Part shown: positions 8,782-17,724 of the stretch, piece after piece
How the letters are laid out: every line of letters starts with the position of its first letter
Position numbering within the stretch: the first letter of the stretch is position 1
Assembly (NCBI RefSeq): GCF_005503015.1
Contig: NZ_SCOL01000003.1
Coordinates: 186,001-250,000 of the forward strand
From: Bacillus sp. E(2018)
GTDB lineage: Bacteria > Bacillota > Bacilli > Bacillales > Fictibacillaceae
Length of the DNA stretch: 64,000 nucleotides
Direction of reading: 5' to 3'
The notes under the pieces: generated by a model
Seen by the model: the letters and a program-made list of their open reading frames with translations, nothing else
The model's database searches: none
Told to the model about the DNA's origin: nothing
Position numbers and translations under genes: made by a program

Positions 8782-10053
8782 TTACCTAACCTGCCCGTCA
8801 CCACTCATACGATACTTGATTGTCGTTAGTGCTGGCAGTCCCATTGGACCACGAGCATGTAGCTTTTGTGTGGAGATACCAATCTCCGCACCGAATCTTA
8901 ACGCAGAGCCATCAGTAAAGCGAGTGGACGCGTTATGATAAACGGCAGCTGCATCAACACTGTTTAAGAAAGTGACGGCACTCTCTGAATTTTCAGTTAC
9001 GATCGCCTCTGAATGCTTTGTGCCGTAACGGTCAATATGCGCGACTGCTTCTTCTACAGAGCTAGCAACTTTAACAGCAACAGCTAAACTTAAATATTCC
9101 TCAGCCCAATCCTTTTCATTGGCTGGTATCACATCTGGCAATAGCTCTGCTGCTTTTTCATCTCCATGCACTTCAATATCGTACCTTTCAAAAAGAGCTG
9201 TAACTTGCTCCGCATGCTCATTCAGCCAAGCTTCATGGAAAATAAACGTCTCTGCCGCATTACAAACAGCTGGTCGATCTGTTTTAGCGTTCTCCATGAT
9301 GGCTAGAGCTTTATCCAAATCAGCGAACTGATCGACATAGATGTGACAGTTGCCGACACCGGTCTCTAAGACTGGAACTGTAGCATTCTCAACAACCGTC
9401 TTTATCAGGTTTCCGCCACCACGAGGAATTAACACATCAATATGCTCTTTCATCGTAAACAATTGACTCGCAGCTTCTCGATCTGTAGAGGCAATAAATT
9501 GTACGGCTGCTTCAGGGATTTTTGTTGCACTTAACGCTTTGTGAATCACAGAAACAATTGCAGAATTTGAGTGAATAGCGTTTGATCCGCCTTTTAATAC
9601 GATGGCGTTACCTGACTTCAAAGCGAGTCCTGTTGCATCCACAGTTACGTTAGGACGTGCTTCATAAATCATTCCGATTACACCCAATGGTACACGGACT
9701 TGCTCAACGTTTAGTCCATTATCCAGTGTCCAATCAGACAGAATTTCACCTACAGGATCCTTTAACTCAACAACCTCGCGTAGTCCGTATGCAAACTCTT
9801 TAACGCGATCTTCTGTTAAGCGCAAACGATCCATTAGAGCTTCAGAGAAATCATTATTTTCACCATTAATTAGATCCTTTTTATTTTGCTCTAAAATATA
9901 GTTTGTTTCACTTTCTAACATATCCGCAATTACCAATAATGCTTGGTTCTTTTCTTTTTCACTGAGTAGTGCCAGTTTTTTTGAAGCTTCTTGACCTAAT
10001 TTCGCTTGATCTTTCACATCAACGTTTTTGGTTGTACTTTTAAAAGTACTCAT
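8782..10053 (-). CDS. proA: Glutamate-5-semialdehyde dehydrogenase (gamma-glutamyl phosphate reductase)
   Basis: 423-aa cytoplasmic enzyme, second step of proline synthesis: NADPH reduction of gamma-glutamyl phosphate. Aldehyde-dehydrogenase fold; the nucleophilic Cys is in RPAVCNAAETF and the GPMGLPALTT C-terminal signature is present. Start ATG at 10053 after GGAGGCG. Lies 48 bases downstream of proB in a two-gene operon. Confidence 0.95.
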   Translation of the reverse strand: MSTFKSTTKNVDVKDQAKLGQEASKKLALLSEKEKNQALLVIADMLESETNYILEQNKKDLINGENNDFSEALMDRLRLTEDRVKEFAYGLREVVELKDPVGEILSDWTLDNGLNVEQVRVPLGVIGMIYEARPNVTVDATGLALKSGNAIVLKGGSNAIHSNSAIVSVIHKALSATKIPEAAVQFIASTDREAASQLFTMKEHIDVLIPRGGGNLIKTVVENATVPVLETGVGNCHIYVDQFADLDKALAIMENAKTDRPAVCNAAETFIFHEAWLNEHAEQVTALFERYDIEVHGDEKAAELLPDVIPANEKDWAEEYLSLAVAVKVASSVEEAVAHIDRYGTKHSEAIVTENSESAVTFLNSVDAAAVYHNASTRFTDGSALRFGAEIGISTQKLHARGPMGLPALTTIKYRMSGDGQVR

Positions 10054-10101
10054 CCAACGCCTCCTTGTAGTTTGAAAAACTTACATTTTCGTATTTCTAT
10101 A

Positions 10102-11235
10102 TTAATGAATGGGTACTGCCAAACGAGTGTGGCAGACTAAATCATTGTTATTAATGGCTTCTTCAGGACCGACTTCAGCTAACTCGTCACGTGAAATACC
10201 TTTAATCTTAATTAATTGTTTAGAAGAATAGTTTGAAACGCCGAGACCCACTTCATTTCCGTCTAAATCTTTAATACGGACAACTGAACCTTTTTTAAAA
10301 TGACCACTTACGTAGCGAATGCCTGTAGGATAAAGACTTTTTAGCTCATCAATTCCTTGCTTCGCTTTATTCGAAACCACGATCTCACCTTCAGGACCAG
10401 AGTGGAAAGCAATCCATTGACGCTTTGTATCAAGATTAAACTCATTCTTATCAGGAACAAAATACGTTCCTCTAGCCTTGCCTATAACAGCTTTGTGAAT
10501 GATATCTTGTGATGTTGCGTTGCCAAGGAAAGATGAAATTCCAGAAGCCATTGCGATTTTCACAGCATCAATTTTTGAACGCATTCCGCCAGTACCTACC
10601 GCACTTCCAGGTTCTCCAGCTGATTCCTCGATCTCTGGCGTAATTTCACTAACTTTTGTTAAAAGCTTTGCATCAGGGTTTTTTCGAGGATCATCCGTGT
10701 AAAGGCCATCAATATCTGAAAGAATAATCAGCTGATCGGCATCAACAAGCCCTGCCACTTTTGCCGAGAGTGTGTCGTTGTCACCAAACTTAAGTCGTTC
10801 TACTGTGACAGTGTCATTTTCATTTACGATTGGAATGATTCCTCTATCTAAGAGGACGTTGATCGTATTTCGAGCATTATGATAACGATCACGATCTGAA
10901 AAGTCACTTCTCGTAATTAAAATTTGGGAAGCGGTATAACCGTGAGAGATAAAACGTTCAGAATATGATTCCATTAACAACCCTTGTCCGATTGATGCAG
11001 CTGCTTGTTTTTCAGCAAGAGAAGTAGGGCGGTTCAAACAGCCTAAACGTCTATATCCTGCCGCCACTGCGCCTGAAGATACAAGTAACACCTCGTGGCC
11101 TTCATCTTTCAATTTAACGACTTCATCAACAAGTCGTTCTAATTTGTGTCTGCTTATATCGCCAAGTCTGCTTGTTAAAGAACTAGATCCAATTTTTATT
11201 ACAATACGTTTGTTTTTTGATTCATTTATTATCAT
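10102..11235 (-). CDS. proB: Glutamate 5-kinase
   Basis: 377-aa first enzyme of proline synthesis, phosphorylating glutamate. Amino-acid kinase domain at about 8-260 (KIGSSSLT, VSSGAVAAG, IVNENDTVT, VGTGGMRSK) followed by a PUA domain at about 280-360. Full length, first gene of proBA on the minus strand. In B. subtilis this type of operon is controlled by a proline T-box; here the leader is only about 70 bases and contains no T-box sequence. Confidence 0.95.
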   Translation of the reverse strand: MIINESKNKRIVIKIGSSSLTSRLGDISRHKLERLVDEVVKLKDEGHEVLLVSSGAVAAGYRRLGCLNRPTSLAEKQAAASIGQGLLMESYSERFISHGYTASQILITRSDFSDRDRYHNARNTINVLLDRGIIPIVNENDTVTVERLKFGDNDTLSAKVAGLVDADQLIILSDIDGLYTDDPRKNPDAKLLTKVSEITPEIEESAGEPGSAVGTGGMRSKIDAVKIAMASGISSFLGNATSQDIIHKAVIGKARGTYFVPDKNEFNLDTKRQWIAFHSGPEGEIVVSNKAKQGIDELKSLYPTGIRYVSGHFKKGSVVRIKDLDGNEVGLGVSNYSSKQLIKIKGISRDELAEVGPEEAINNNDLVCHTRLAVPIH

Positions 11236-11306
11236 ATCTTTAGAAAATCACTCCTGTTTTGTAAGTTATAACAATTCATTTTCCGTTCGAATTTTCAACG
11301 GTAACG

Positions 11307-11334
11307 AGTATAACATGGTGAGATTTAAACACAA
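11307..11334 (-). promoter_or_regulatory. Probable promoter of proBA
   Basis: Minus strand TTGTGT (11329-11334), 16-base spacer, TATACT (11307-11312), about 70 bases before the proB start. The remaining gap up to 11492 shows nothing recognisable. Confidence 0.5.
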
Positions 11335-11492
11335 CAGGTATTGGTGAGATAGTGTAGAAAACAAGCAAAAAGTGAAGAAAACTGAAGAAAAGCGGGATAA
11401 ATAGGTCATAGGAGATGAGGGGGTGTGAGGCAGTGTTATGGAAGTGTATATCAGAAAATCCTGAATGAAAAAATTACCAACAAATGCAAAAA

Positions 11493-11519
11493 CCCCTCTA
11501 AGAATAGAGGGGATTAAAG
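11493..11519 (-). terminator. Terminator after the 91-aa membrane gene
   Basis: Perfect stem CCCCTCTA / TAGAGGGG on the minus strand followed by a T run at the lower coordinate side. Confidence 0.85.
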
Positions 11520-11525
11520 TTTGGA

Positions 11526-11801
11526 TTAATATTTTGCTTTTTCCATCTTTCGTTTCGCCAAATATGGACGGCCCCATACGATGTATGCTGCATAATGAGC
11601 AAAAACAACATTTGCGATGAATACGGTGATGAAGAAACTGTGTACGAATAAGCTTAAGCTATCATTAGCCATGAATAACACAACGTAAGTCCATAAAAGG
11701 GCGATGAACGGCGTTTGCCATAAGGCTAACTTACGACTATCGTTCCATAAGAATAATGGCGTGGCAGTCGCTACAAATAAGTAAACCATAAAAACATCCA
11801 T
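11526..11801 (-). CDS. Small membrane protein, 91 aa, unknown
   Basis: 91 aa with three predicted membrane helices (about 2-17, 28-45 and 53-75) and a basic C-terminus (AKRKMEKAKY) that should face the cytoplasm. I do not recognise the family. It is a monocistronic minus-strand gene with its own terminator and an inverted repeat in its upstream region (11861-11884). The orientation and good ribosome site (CAAGGGGTTG) support it as a real gene. Confidence 0.7.
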   Translation of the reverse strand: MDVFMVYLFVATATPLFLWNDSRKLALWQTPFIALLWTYVVLFMANDSLSLFVHSFFITVFIANVVFAHYAAYIVWGRPYLAKRKMEKAKY

Positions 11802-11860
11802 TACTAATCAACCCCTTGAAGTATTGTTTACGCTTACAATTTTGACGAATTAGCGTCTAA

Positions 11861-11884
11861 ATTGTGAACGATTTGTTACAATTA
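11861..11884. promoter_or_regulatory. Inverted repeat upstream of the 91-aa gene
   Basis: Arms AATTGTGAAC and GTTACAATT are complementary except for one bulged base. On the minus strand the repeat lies just downstream of a TATACT that could be a -10 box. It shares TTGTGAA with Rex sites but lacks a complete second Rex half. A regulator site is likely; which regulator is unknown. Confidence 0.4.
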
Positions 11885-11954
11885 GTATACCACAATATTA
11901 GGAAAATGCTACATGGATTTGTACATTTTTTTGAAAATTCAAGTATTTACCCGT

Positions 11955-11990
11955 AAAAAATAACCCGAAGTCTAGATAAGACTACGGGTT
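11955..11990 (-). terminator. Terminator of yojF-bshB2
   Basis: Minus-strand stem AACCCGTAGTCT / AGACTTCGGGTT with one mismatch, followed by a T run; about 16 bases after the bshB2 stop. Confidence 0.85.
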
Positions 11991-12006
11991 AGTACGCATA
12001 CATTGC

Positions 12007-12651
12007 TTATAAAGGGTAACGCCAAAATCTTTCGTTTTTTACCCAAGCCAGCATGGCAGGATCTTTATCAACGCTTTCTACTAGCCATTGTGTTTGAGAA
12101 CGATGTGCTTTAATACAGTTCATTTTTTCTTCAAAAACATCGGAGATATCTGTCACCACATGTGGAGCTCCTAAATCTTCCTCAGAATTTTTTGCAAAAG
12201 CGACACATAATAATTCCGGGCGATCCATCTCAGGCATGCTTCCTACTGCACGAACAACGGCTCTCGCTGTAGCTTCATGGTCAGGGTGTACGCTATACCC
12301 TGGATAAAAAGTGATGAGACGTGTTGGTTTAACCTCTTCAATGACAGCTAAGAATTGATCAGCTAAAAATTTCTCATCTTCAAATTCTACTGTTTTATCG
12401 CGTAATCCAAACTGTCGCAAATCTTGAATGCCTACTGCGTCACAAGCATCTTTTAGCTCTTTTTGACGAATTAGTGGGAGCGATTCACGAGTAGCAAATG
12501 GTGGATTTCCCATATTTCTACCCATCTGACCGAGAGTTAAGCAGATATAAGTAACGGGTAATCCCTTTTTTGTGTGTTGAGCAATCGTCCCTGAAACCCC
12601 GAACGCTTCATCGTCTGGGTGTGGGAAGATCACGAGTAAATGATCATCCAT
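12007..12651 (-). CDS. bshB2: Bacillithiol biosynthesis deacetylase BshB2
   Basis: 214 aa, LmbE/PIG-L zinc deacetylase family. It removes the acetyl group from GlcNAc-malate in the synthesis of bacillithiol, the main low-molecular-weight thiol of Bacillaceae. Zinc ligands are visible in HPDDEAFGVSG (near residue 11) and in YSVHPDHEA. It corresponds to B. subtilis YojG and sits right after a yojF homologue, as in B. subtilis. Confidence 0.9.
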   Translation of the reverse strand: MDDHLLVIFPHPDDEAFGVSGTIAQHTKKGLPVTYICLTLGQMGRNMGNPPFATRESLPLIRQKELKDACDAVGIQDLRQFGLRDKTVEFEDEKFLADQFLAVIEEVKPTRLITFYPGYSVHPDHEATARAVVRAVGSMPEMDRPELLCVAFAKNSEEDLGAPHVVTDISDVFEEKMNCIKAHRSQTQWLVESVDKDPAMLAWVKNERFWRYPL

Positions 12652-12664
12652 TTATATAACCTCC

Positions 12665-13015
12665 TTATACATCAAATGGGGAAGAGCTCAGTTGAAGAGC
12701 TACTGCAAGGCGACCTTCCGCATCATGGCCTGCCATCAGTAACCTTCCTTCATTGTCGATTTCCCAATGTGTTAAACCTTCTGCATAAATCCATCCTAGC
12801 TCAATCTTCAAGCCAACACGGTATGGGCCATTCCCCATGATTTTTCCTGATAAGGGTGTTACTTTACCATTTCGAATATATGCGTTAACGGTTAGAACAC
12901 TCTCGTTATTATGATTGGCATATGCGCCATTGGTTGTTTCTAAATGTAGATAAAGTTCTTTTCCAATAAGCTGATCCAGTGTTTCCTGGACTTCGTTGGT
13001 TTGTATGAGCTGCAT
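12665..13015 (-). CDS. yojF: YojF family protein (DUF1806)
   Basis: 116 aa from the ATG at 13015, chosen because GGAGTGTGAAG precedes it; the longer frame to 13093 has no ribosome site. A small cytoplasmic protein consistently paired with bshB2, here 13 bases upstream of it. The function is unknown; the pairing suggests a role connected with the deacetylase or bacillithiol. Confidence 0.85.
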   Translation of the reverse strand: MQLIQTNEVQETLDQLIGKELYLHLETTNGAYANHNNESVLTVNAYIRNGKVTPLSGKIMGNGPYRVGLKIELGWIYAEGLTHWEIDNEGRLLMAGHDAEGRLAVALQLSSSPFDV

Positions 13016-13124
13016 ATCTTCACACTCCAGTGCTGAATAGATGTACTTATTATAATTCAAATTCGTAAATAACGTGTATGATATGCCTATCATTTTAAAA
13101 GCGGATCGTAAAACTGTGAAAGTA

Positions 13125-13253
13125 GTTGATTTCTGCTCCAGGTGCTTCGCTTTCCGCGGGGCGTACGGTGAGCCCCCTTGCCGCTCTGCGCCCTAAGAGG
13201 TCTCACCTGACCGCTCGTCCCGCAGGAGTCTCGCACCTTGCGCTCCAATCAAC
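13125..13253. repeat. Interspersed GTTGATT element, copy A
   Basis: 129-bp intergenic element beginning GTTGATTTCTGCTCCAGGTG and ending CGCTCCAATCAAC, so the ends are inverted repeats, with GC-rich inner blocks (TTTCCGCGGGGCG, GGTGAGCC, GTCTCACCTG). Other copies are at 22347-22725, 28023-28275, 42151-42278, 49297-49424 and 56272-56479. Lies between pdxK and yojF. It carries no gene; short ORFs across it are spurious. Confidence 0.85.
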
Positions 13254-13377
13254 ATATCCTTGAAGCAAAATAAAACATAAATCACTAAGAAGATTTGTGT
13301 TTAAGATTTGAAAGTAGTTGGTCGGTCCACGAATGATGTCGATTTTCAGATTTACAATCACAAATGTTTTTATAGAA

Positions 13378-13408
13378 CAAAAAAGACCGATCAAAGATGA
13401 TCAGTCTT
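13378..13408 (-). terminator. Terminator of pdxK
   Basis: Minus-strand stem AAGACTGATCA / TGATCGGTCTT (one wobble) followed by a T run, 9 bases after the pdxK stop. Confidence 0.85.
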
Positions 13409-13417
13409 CACTAAAAA

Positions 13418-14233
13418 TTATTTGTTTAATTTATCACGGTAAGCACCATGCCATGTTGGTCCTACGTATTGGTTGATTTCAAATCCTGCTGCAATGGCTT
13501 CTGTAATAAAATCTTTTGCTGTTAGGATGGCTTCGCGTACAGGTTTTCCTTTAGCCAACTCAGCTGTAATCGCAGCTGAGAACGTGCAGCCTGCGCCGTG
13601 TGTCCATGTTGTTTCAATTCTTTCAGATTCTAATACTTCAAACTCTTGTCCATCATAAAGAACGTCAACGGCATTTTCGTGTTCAAGTTTTGCGCCGCCT
13701 TTAACGATTACATATTTAGCACCATTGGCTTGAATCTTATGAGCAGCCTCCATCATTTGTTCAACTGTCGTGATTGGTTCCATTCCAGCTAGTTGTGCAG
13801 CTTCAAATAGATTTGGCGTTACAACAGTCGCTTTAGGTACCAATACATTTTGAAGTGTGCTAGCAAGTTCAGGGTGTAGAGGTTCTGCTCCTTTACAAAC
13901 CATCACAGGGTCTACTACCACGTTTTGAAGATCATGTTTTTCAATGAGATCTGCTGTTATTTGGATAGCTTCTACGGATGCAAGCATACCCGTTTTAAGT
14001 GCATCAACACCAATTCCGGAAACAACCGTTTCTAATTGTGCTTTGAATAAATCGTTAGGAAGCAAGAATACTTCATGAAACCATTCACGATGTGGGTCTT
14101 GTGCAACTACAACGTTTAGAGCAGTCATGCCGTATACGCCTAGTTCTTGAAATGTTTTTAAATCAGCTTGAATACCAGCTCCACCGCTTGTATCTGATCC
14201 TGCAATCGTAAGTGCTTTTTTAGGTGACATCAT
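13418..14233 (-). CDS. pdxK: Pyridoxine/pyridoxal/pyridoxamine kinase PdxK (ThiD-like)
   Basis: 271 aa, ribokinase-fold kinase that phosphorylates B6 vitamers; the family also contains HMP kinases (ThiD). Sequence features are KALTIAGSDTSGGAGIQADL at the N-terminus, DPVMVCKG in the middle and the anion-hole/catalytic THGAGCTFSAA near residue 217. The overall pattern is closest to Bacillus PdxK, formerly annotated ThiD. Two adjacent ATGs at the start are both compatible with the AAAGGAG site. Single gene. Confidence 0.85.
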   Translation of the reverse strand: MMSPKKALTIAGSDTSGGAGIQADLKTFQELGVYGMTALNVVVAQDPHREWFHEVFLLPNDLFKAQLETVVSGIGVDALKTGMLASVEAIQITADLIEKHDLQNVVVDPVMVCKGAEPLHPELASTLQNVLVPKATVVTPNLFEAAQLAGMEPITTVEQMMEAAHKIQANGAKYVIVKGGAKLEHENAVDVLYDGQEFEVLESERIETTWTHGAGCTFSAAITAELAKGKPVREAILTAKDFITEAIAAGFEINQYVGPTWHGAYRDKLNK

Positions 14234-14341
14234 AAAATCTCCTTTATTCTCGTTTCTCTATATGTAACAGATTATAGCAAAAAATAAGGAGAAAAGAAAA
14301 AGTAGCTGACAACGGTAAATTTCACCATGTAATCGAAGTGA

Positions 14342-14370
14342 TTGACATATTTGTATATACAGGTTAAATT
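14342..14370 (+). promoter_or_regulatory. Sigma-A promoter of treP-treA-treR
   Basis: Perfect TTGACA at 14342-14347, 17-base spacer, TAAATT at 14365-14370. A TreR box lies inside the spacer. Confidence 0.75.
14351..14362. promoter_or_regulatory. TreR operator 1
   Basis: TTGTATATACAG differs by one base from the palindrome TTGTATATACAA known for Bacillus TreR. Located between -35 and -10, so repressor binding should exclude polymerase. Confidence 0.75.
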
Positions 14371-14381
14371 ATTTTTGTAAG

Positions 14382-14393
14382 ATGTATATACAA
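14382..14393. promoter_or_regulatory. TreR operator 2
   Basis: ATGTATATACAA, one base off the same palindrome, 31 bases (three helical turns) from operator 1, so both can be on one face of the DNA. Confidence 0.75.
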
Positions 14394-14406
14394 GTTTGGA
14401 TTTTTG

Positions 14407-14420
14407 TGAAAACGCTTAGA
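14407..14420. promoter_or_regulatory. cre site (CcpA) in the tre leader
   Basis: TGAAAACGCTTAGA matches the cre consensus TGWAANCGNTNWCA at all but one position. Located downstream of the promoter, compatible with catabolite repression by roadblock. Confidence 0.6.
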
Positions 14421-14499
14421 CACAATATAAGGATGAACAAGTTTTCATCAACTGATAGTTAAGGGTATAGAGATATATGGCTTTTTTTATCATGTGAAA

Positions 14500-14513
14500 T
14501 GGAAACGGTTTCT
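14500..14513. promoter_or_regulatory. Possible second cre site close to the treP ribosome site
   Basis: TGGAAACGGTTTCT resembles a cre with the central CG and symmetric arms but deviates at two positions. It ends a few bases before the treP Shine-Dalgarno sequence. Confidence 0.4.
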
Positions 14514-14526
14514 AGGAGGGAACAGA

Positions 14527-15930
14527 ATGAGCAAAATGCGTGAAACAGCTGAACAAATCGTCGAAGCTCTCGGCGGTAAAGAAAATATATCAGCAGCGAC
14601 CCACTGCGTAACGCGTCTTCGTCTTGCTCTTAAAGATGAAGGTAAAGTAGACGAGAAAGCTCTAGAGAATATTGATCTCGTAAAAGGTTCTTTCTCAACA
14701 AACGGCCAATATCAAGTTGTGATTGGGCAAGGAACAGTTGATAAGGTTTACAACGAGTTCATTGATATTACAGGGACTGGCCGCGCGTCAAAGGAAGATA
14801 TCAAGGATGAGGCAAGTAAGAAGTTGAATCCTCTCCAACGAGCGATAAAAGCATTAGCAGATATTTTTATTCCGATTCTTCCTGCGATCGTAACGGCAGG
14901 TCTATTGATGGGGATTAACAACATTCTGACTGGTCCAGATATTTTTTATGATAAGAAATCATTCATTGATGTTCACCAAAACTGGGCTGATTTTGCCGGA
15001 ATGATTAATTTGATCGCGAATACGGCTTTCGTATTTTTACCAGGTCTAATCGGTTGGTCCGCAGTTAAAAAGTTTGGTGGAAGTCCATTACTTGGTATCG
15101 TTCTTGGACTGATGCTTGTCCATCCAGATCTTTTAAACGCATGGGATTACGGAAAAACAAAGGATATCCCAACATGGAATTTATTCGGTCTACCTATTGA
15201 AAAAGTAGGATATCAAGGTCAAGTGTTGCCCGTTCTGATCGCATCATATTTTTTAGCGAAAATAGAGCTATTCTTGAAAAAACGTATTCCTGATGCCTTG
15301 CAGCTATTATTGGTAGCTCCAATCACTTTATTAGTAACAGGGTTTTTAGCGTTTATCGTTATCGGACCGATCACGTTTACGATTGGTAATAGCATTACAG
15401 ACTTTTTCGTATCAATCTTTGATAACTTTGCATGGTTAGGCGGGTTGATCTATGGTGGGTTCTACTCATTACTTGTTGTTACAGGAATGCACCATACTTT
15501 CTTAGCAGTCGACCTGCAGCTTATCTCAAATACTGGTGGTACATTCTTATGGCCGATGCTTGCCTTATCAAATATTGCACAAGGTTCTGCAGCACTTGCG
15601 ATGTTTATGGCAACACGTGATGAAAAGCTTAAAGGGCTCGCTGGAACGTCAGCATTATCAGCCTATCTTGGAATTACCGAGCCAGCGATGTTCGGAGTGA
15701 ACTTACGTTTCCGATATCCGTTCATCTTCGCGATGGTTGGTTCTGCTATTGCTGGAATCGTGATCACAGTGGCCGGTGTTCGTGCATCATCCATTGGAGT
15801 AGGAGGTATTCCTGGATTTCTTTCCATCTTGCCAGGAAGCTGGGGATCATTCTTTATTGGAATGGGAATCGCGCTTGTCGTACCGTTTGTATTAACGTAC
15901 CTTTATGCAAAAGTAAAAAAATCGAAGTAA
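14527..15930 (+). CDS. treP: Trehalose-specific PTS enzyme IIBC
   Basis: 467 aa from ATG 14527 (TAGGAGGGA upstream; the longer frame from 14494 has no ribosome site). Imports and phosphorylates trehalose. EIIB domain at about 1-90 with the phosphorylated Cys27 in THCVTRLRLAL; EIIC domain from about 105 with ten or so helices and the substrate-binding ITEPAMFGVN. There is no fused EIIA, as usual for TreP, which borrows EIIA from another system. First gene of the tre operon. Confidence 0.93.
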   Translation: MSKMRETAEQIVEALGGKENISAATHCVTRLRLALKDEGKVDEKALENIDLVKGSFSTNGQYQVVIGQGTVDKVYNEFIDITGTGRASKEDIKDEASKKLNPLQRAIKALADIFIPILPAIVTAGLLMGINNILTGPDIFYDKKSFIDVHQNWADFAGMINLIANTAFVFLPGLIGWSAVKKFGGSPLLGIVLGLMLVHPDLLNAWDYGKTKDIPTWNLFGLPIEKVGYQGQVLPVLIASYFLAKIELFLKKRIPDALQLLLVAPITLLVTGFLAFIVIGPITFTIGNSITDFFVSIFDNFAWLGGLIYGGFYSLLVVTGMHHTFLAVDLQLISNTGGTFLWPMLALSNIAQGSAALAMFMATRDEKLKGLAGTSALSAYLGITEPAMFGVNLRFRYPFIFAMVGSAIAGIVITVAGVRASSIGVGGIPGFLSILPGSWGSFFIGMGIALVVPFVLTYLYAKVKKSK

Positions 15931-15944
15931 GACAAATAAACAAA

Positions 15945-15983
15945 AACGACCGGAATGACATTATTTTATTTCCGGTTGTTTTC
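15945..15983 (+). terminator. Terminator-like hairpin between treP and treA
   Basis: Eleven-base stem AACGACCGGAA / TTCCGGTTGTT with one wobble and a T run. It probably lowers expression of treA and treR relative to treP. Confidence 0.7.
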
Positions 15984-16012
15984 ATTACAAAAATATATTT
16001 GGCGGTGAAAGT

Positions 16013-17701
16013 ATGAAGAAGGAACCATGGTGGAAACGATCCGTTGTGTATCAGATCTATCCAAAGAGCTTTAATGATACGACAGGGAACGGAACAGGAG
16101 ATATTGACGGAATAATAGAGAAGTTAGATTATCTTAAAGACTTAGGAGTAGACGTTTTGTGGTTAACTCCGATCTATGACTCCCCTCAACGAGACAACGG
16201 ATATGACATCCGAGATTATTATAAAATCTTTGAAGATTACGGAACGATGGAGGATTTTGATCGACTGCTTCAAGAGGCACATGAAAGAGATCTGAAGATC
16301 ATCATGGATATTGTAGTGAACCACACAAGTACAGAGCATGAGTGGTTTCAACAGTCACGTCTGTCGAAAGATAATCCTTATCGTGATTTTTATATATGGA
16401 AGGACTCTGTTGATAGTGAAGAGCCTTCAAACTGGGTTTCAAAATTCGGTGGATCTGCTTGGAAGTTTGATGAAGAAACAGGTCAATACTATCTCCACTT
16501 ATTTGATGTCACACAAGCAGACCTAAACTGGGAAAACACAGAAGTTCGTCAAAAAGTTTATGAGATGATGAACTATTGGTTTGAAAAAGGGGTAGATGGC
16601 TTCCGTCTAGATGTCATCAATCTAATTTCAAAAAATCAAGATTTCCCTAATGATGATGGCTCTATAGCACCAGGTGATGGCCGGAAATTCTACACAGATG
16701 GACCGCGCGTGCACGAATTTATGCAAGAGATGAACAAGGAAGTTTTCTCAAAATATGATGTACTCACAGTAGGTGAGATGTCATCCACAACGATTGATCA
16801 TTGCATCAAGTATACGAATCCTGAGCGGAACGAATTAAGCATGACGTTCAACTTTCACCATCTAAAAGTCGATTATCCGAACGGTGAAAAATGGAGTATT
16901 GCTGATTTTGATTTTCAAAAATTAAAGGAAATTCTTTCAACGTGGCAAGTGGAGATGCATAAAGGTGGAGGGTGGAACGCGTTATTTTGGTGTAACCACG
17001 ATCAGCCGCGCATCGTATCACGTTACGGCGATGACGGTGAATACCGTGTCCAATCTGCAAAAATGCTCGCGACTACGATTCATATGATGCAAGGCACACC
17101 TTATATTTATCAGGGGGAAGAGTTTGGGATGACAAACCCTAAATTCACAACGATTGATCAGTACCGTGATGTAGAGTCGTTAAACATGTTCAATCTATTA
17201 AAAGAAGCAGGTTATACAGAAGAGGAAGTTCTCGAGATCCTAAAGCATAAATCACGTGATAATTCCCGTACACCTGTTCAATGGAATAAGAATGAAAATG
17301 CTGGTTTCACAACAGGAGAACCTTGGATACCCGTTGCGTCAAACTTTAAAGAAATCAACGCCGAAGCAGCCGTAAATGATGAAAACTCTATTTTTTATCA
17401 TTACCAAAAGCTCAATAAACTAAGAAAAGATCTAGATGTCATCACATATGGTGATTATCAACTAATCTTAGAGAATCATCCTGAAATTTTTGCTTATGTT
17501 CGTAACGCTGAGAATGGTGAGAAACTTCTTGTCGTGAATAACTTCTATGGTAAAAACACGGAATTTGAACCACCAAGTTCCGTCGATCTAACAGGTCTCT
17601 CAGCAGAAGTTTTGATTAGTAACTATGAAGATACACCAGAAGATTTATCTTCCTTCTCATTACGACCGTACGAATCTATCGTTTTTCACTTAAAAAAATA
17701 A
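16013..17701 (+). CDS. treA: Trehalose-6-phosphate hydrolase (GH13)
   Basis: 562-aa cytoplasmic enzyme that splits trehalose 6-phosphate into glucose and glucose 6-phosphate. GH13 regions are all present: DIVVNHTS, the nucleophile in GFRLDVINLI, the acid/base Glu in VGEMSS and the third carboxylate in CNHDQPR. Length is typical. Downstream of treP and just before its regulator. Confidence 0.95.
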   Translation: MKKEPWWKRSVVYQIYPKSFNDTTGNGTGDIDGIIEKLDYLKDLGVDVLWLTPIYDSPQRDNGYDIRDYYKIFEDYGTMEDFDRLLQEAHERDLKIIMDIVVNHTSTEHEWFQQSRLSKDNPYRDFYIWKDSVDSEEPSNWVSKFGGSAWKFDEETGQYYLHLFDVTQADLNWENTEVRQKVYEMMNYWFEKGVDGFRLDVINLISKNQDFPNDDGSIAPGDGRKFYTDGPRVHEFMQEMNKEVFSKYDVLTVGEMSSTTIDHCIKYTNPERNELSMTFNFHHLKVDYPNGEKWSIADFDFQKLKEILSTWQVEMHKGGGWNALFWCNHDQPRIVSRYGDDGEYRVQSAKMLATTIHMMQGTPYIYQGEEFGMTNPKFTTIDQYRDVESLNMFNLLKEAGYTEEEVLEILKHKSRDNSRTPVQWNKNENAGFTTGEPWIPVASNFKEINAEAAVNDENSIFYHYQKLNKLRKDLDVITYGDYQLILENHPEIFAYVRNAENGEKLLVVNNFYGKNTEFEPPSSVDLTGLSAEVLISNYEDTPEDLSSFSLRPYESIVFHLKK

Positions 17702-17724
17702 TGCTACACTATGTATGGTGAATA

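Noticed and set aside
11236..11492. Proline T-box before proBA
   Set aside because: No T-box sequence (AGGGTGGNACCGCG) or matching antiterminator on the minus strand, and the leader from the likely promoter is only about 70 bases.
13203..13394. 63-aa minus-strand ORF
   Set aside because: It runs through interspersed repeat copy A and has no start context. The ORFs at 42152-42355 and 49286-49537 are rejected for the same reason.
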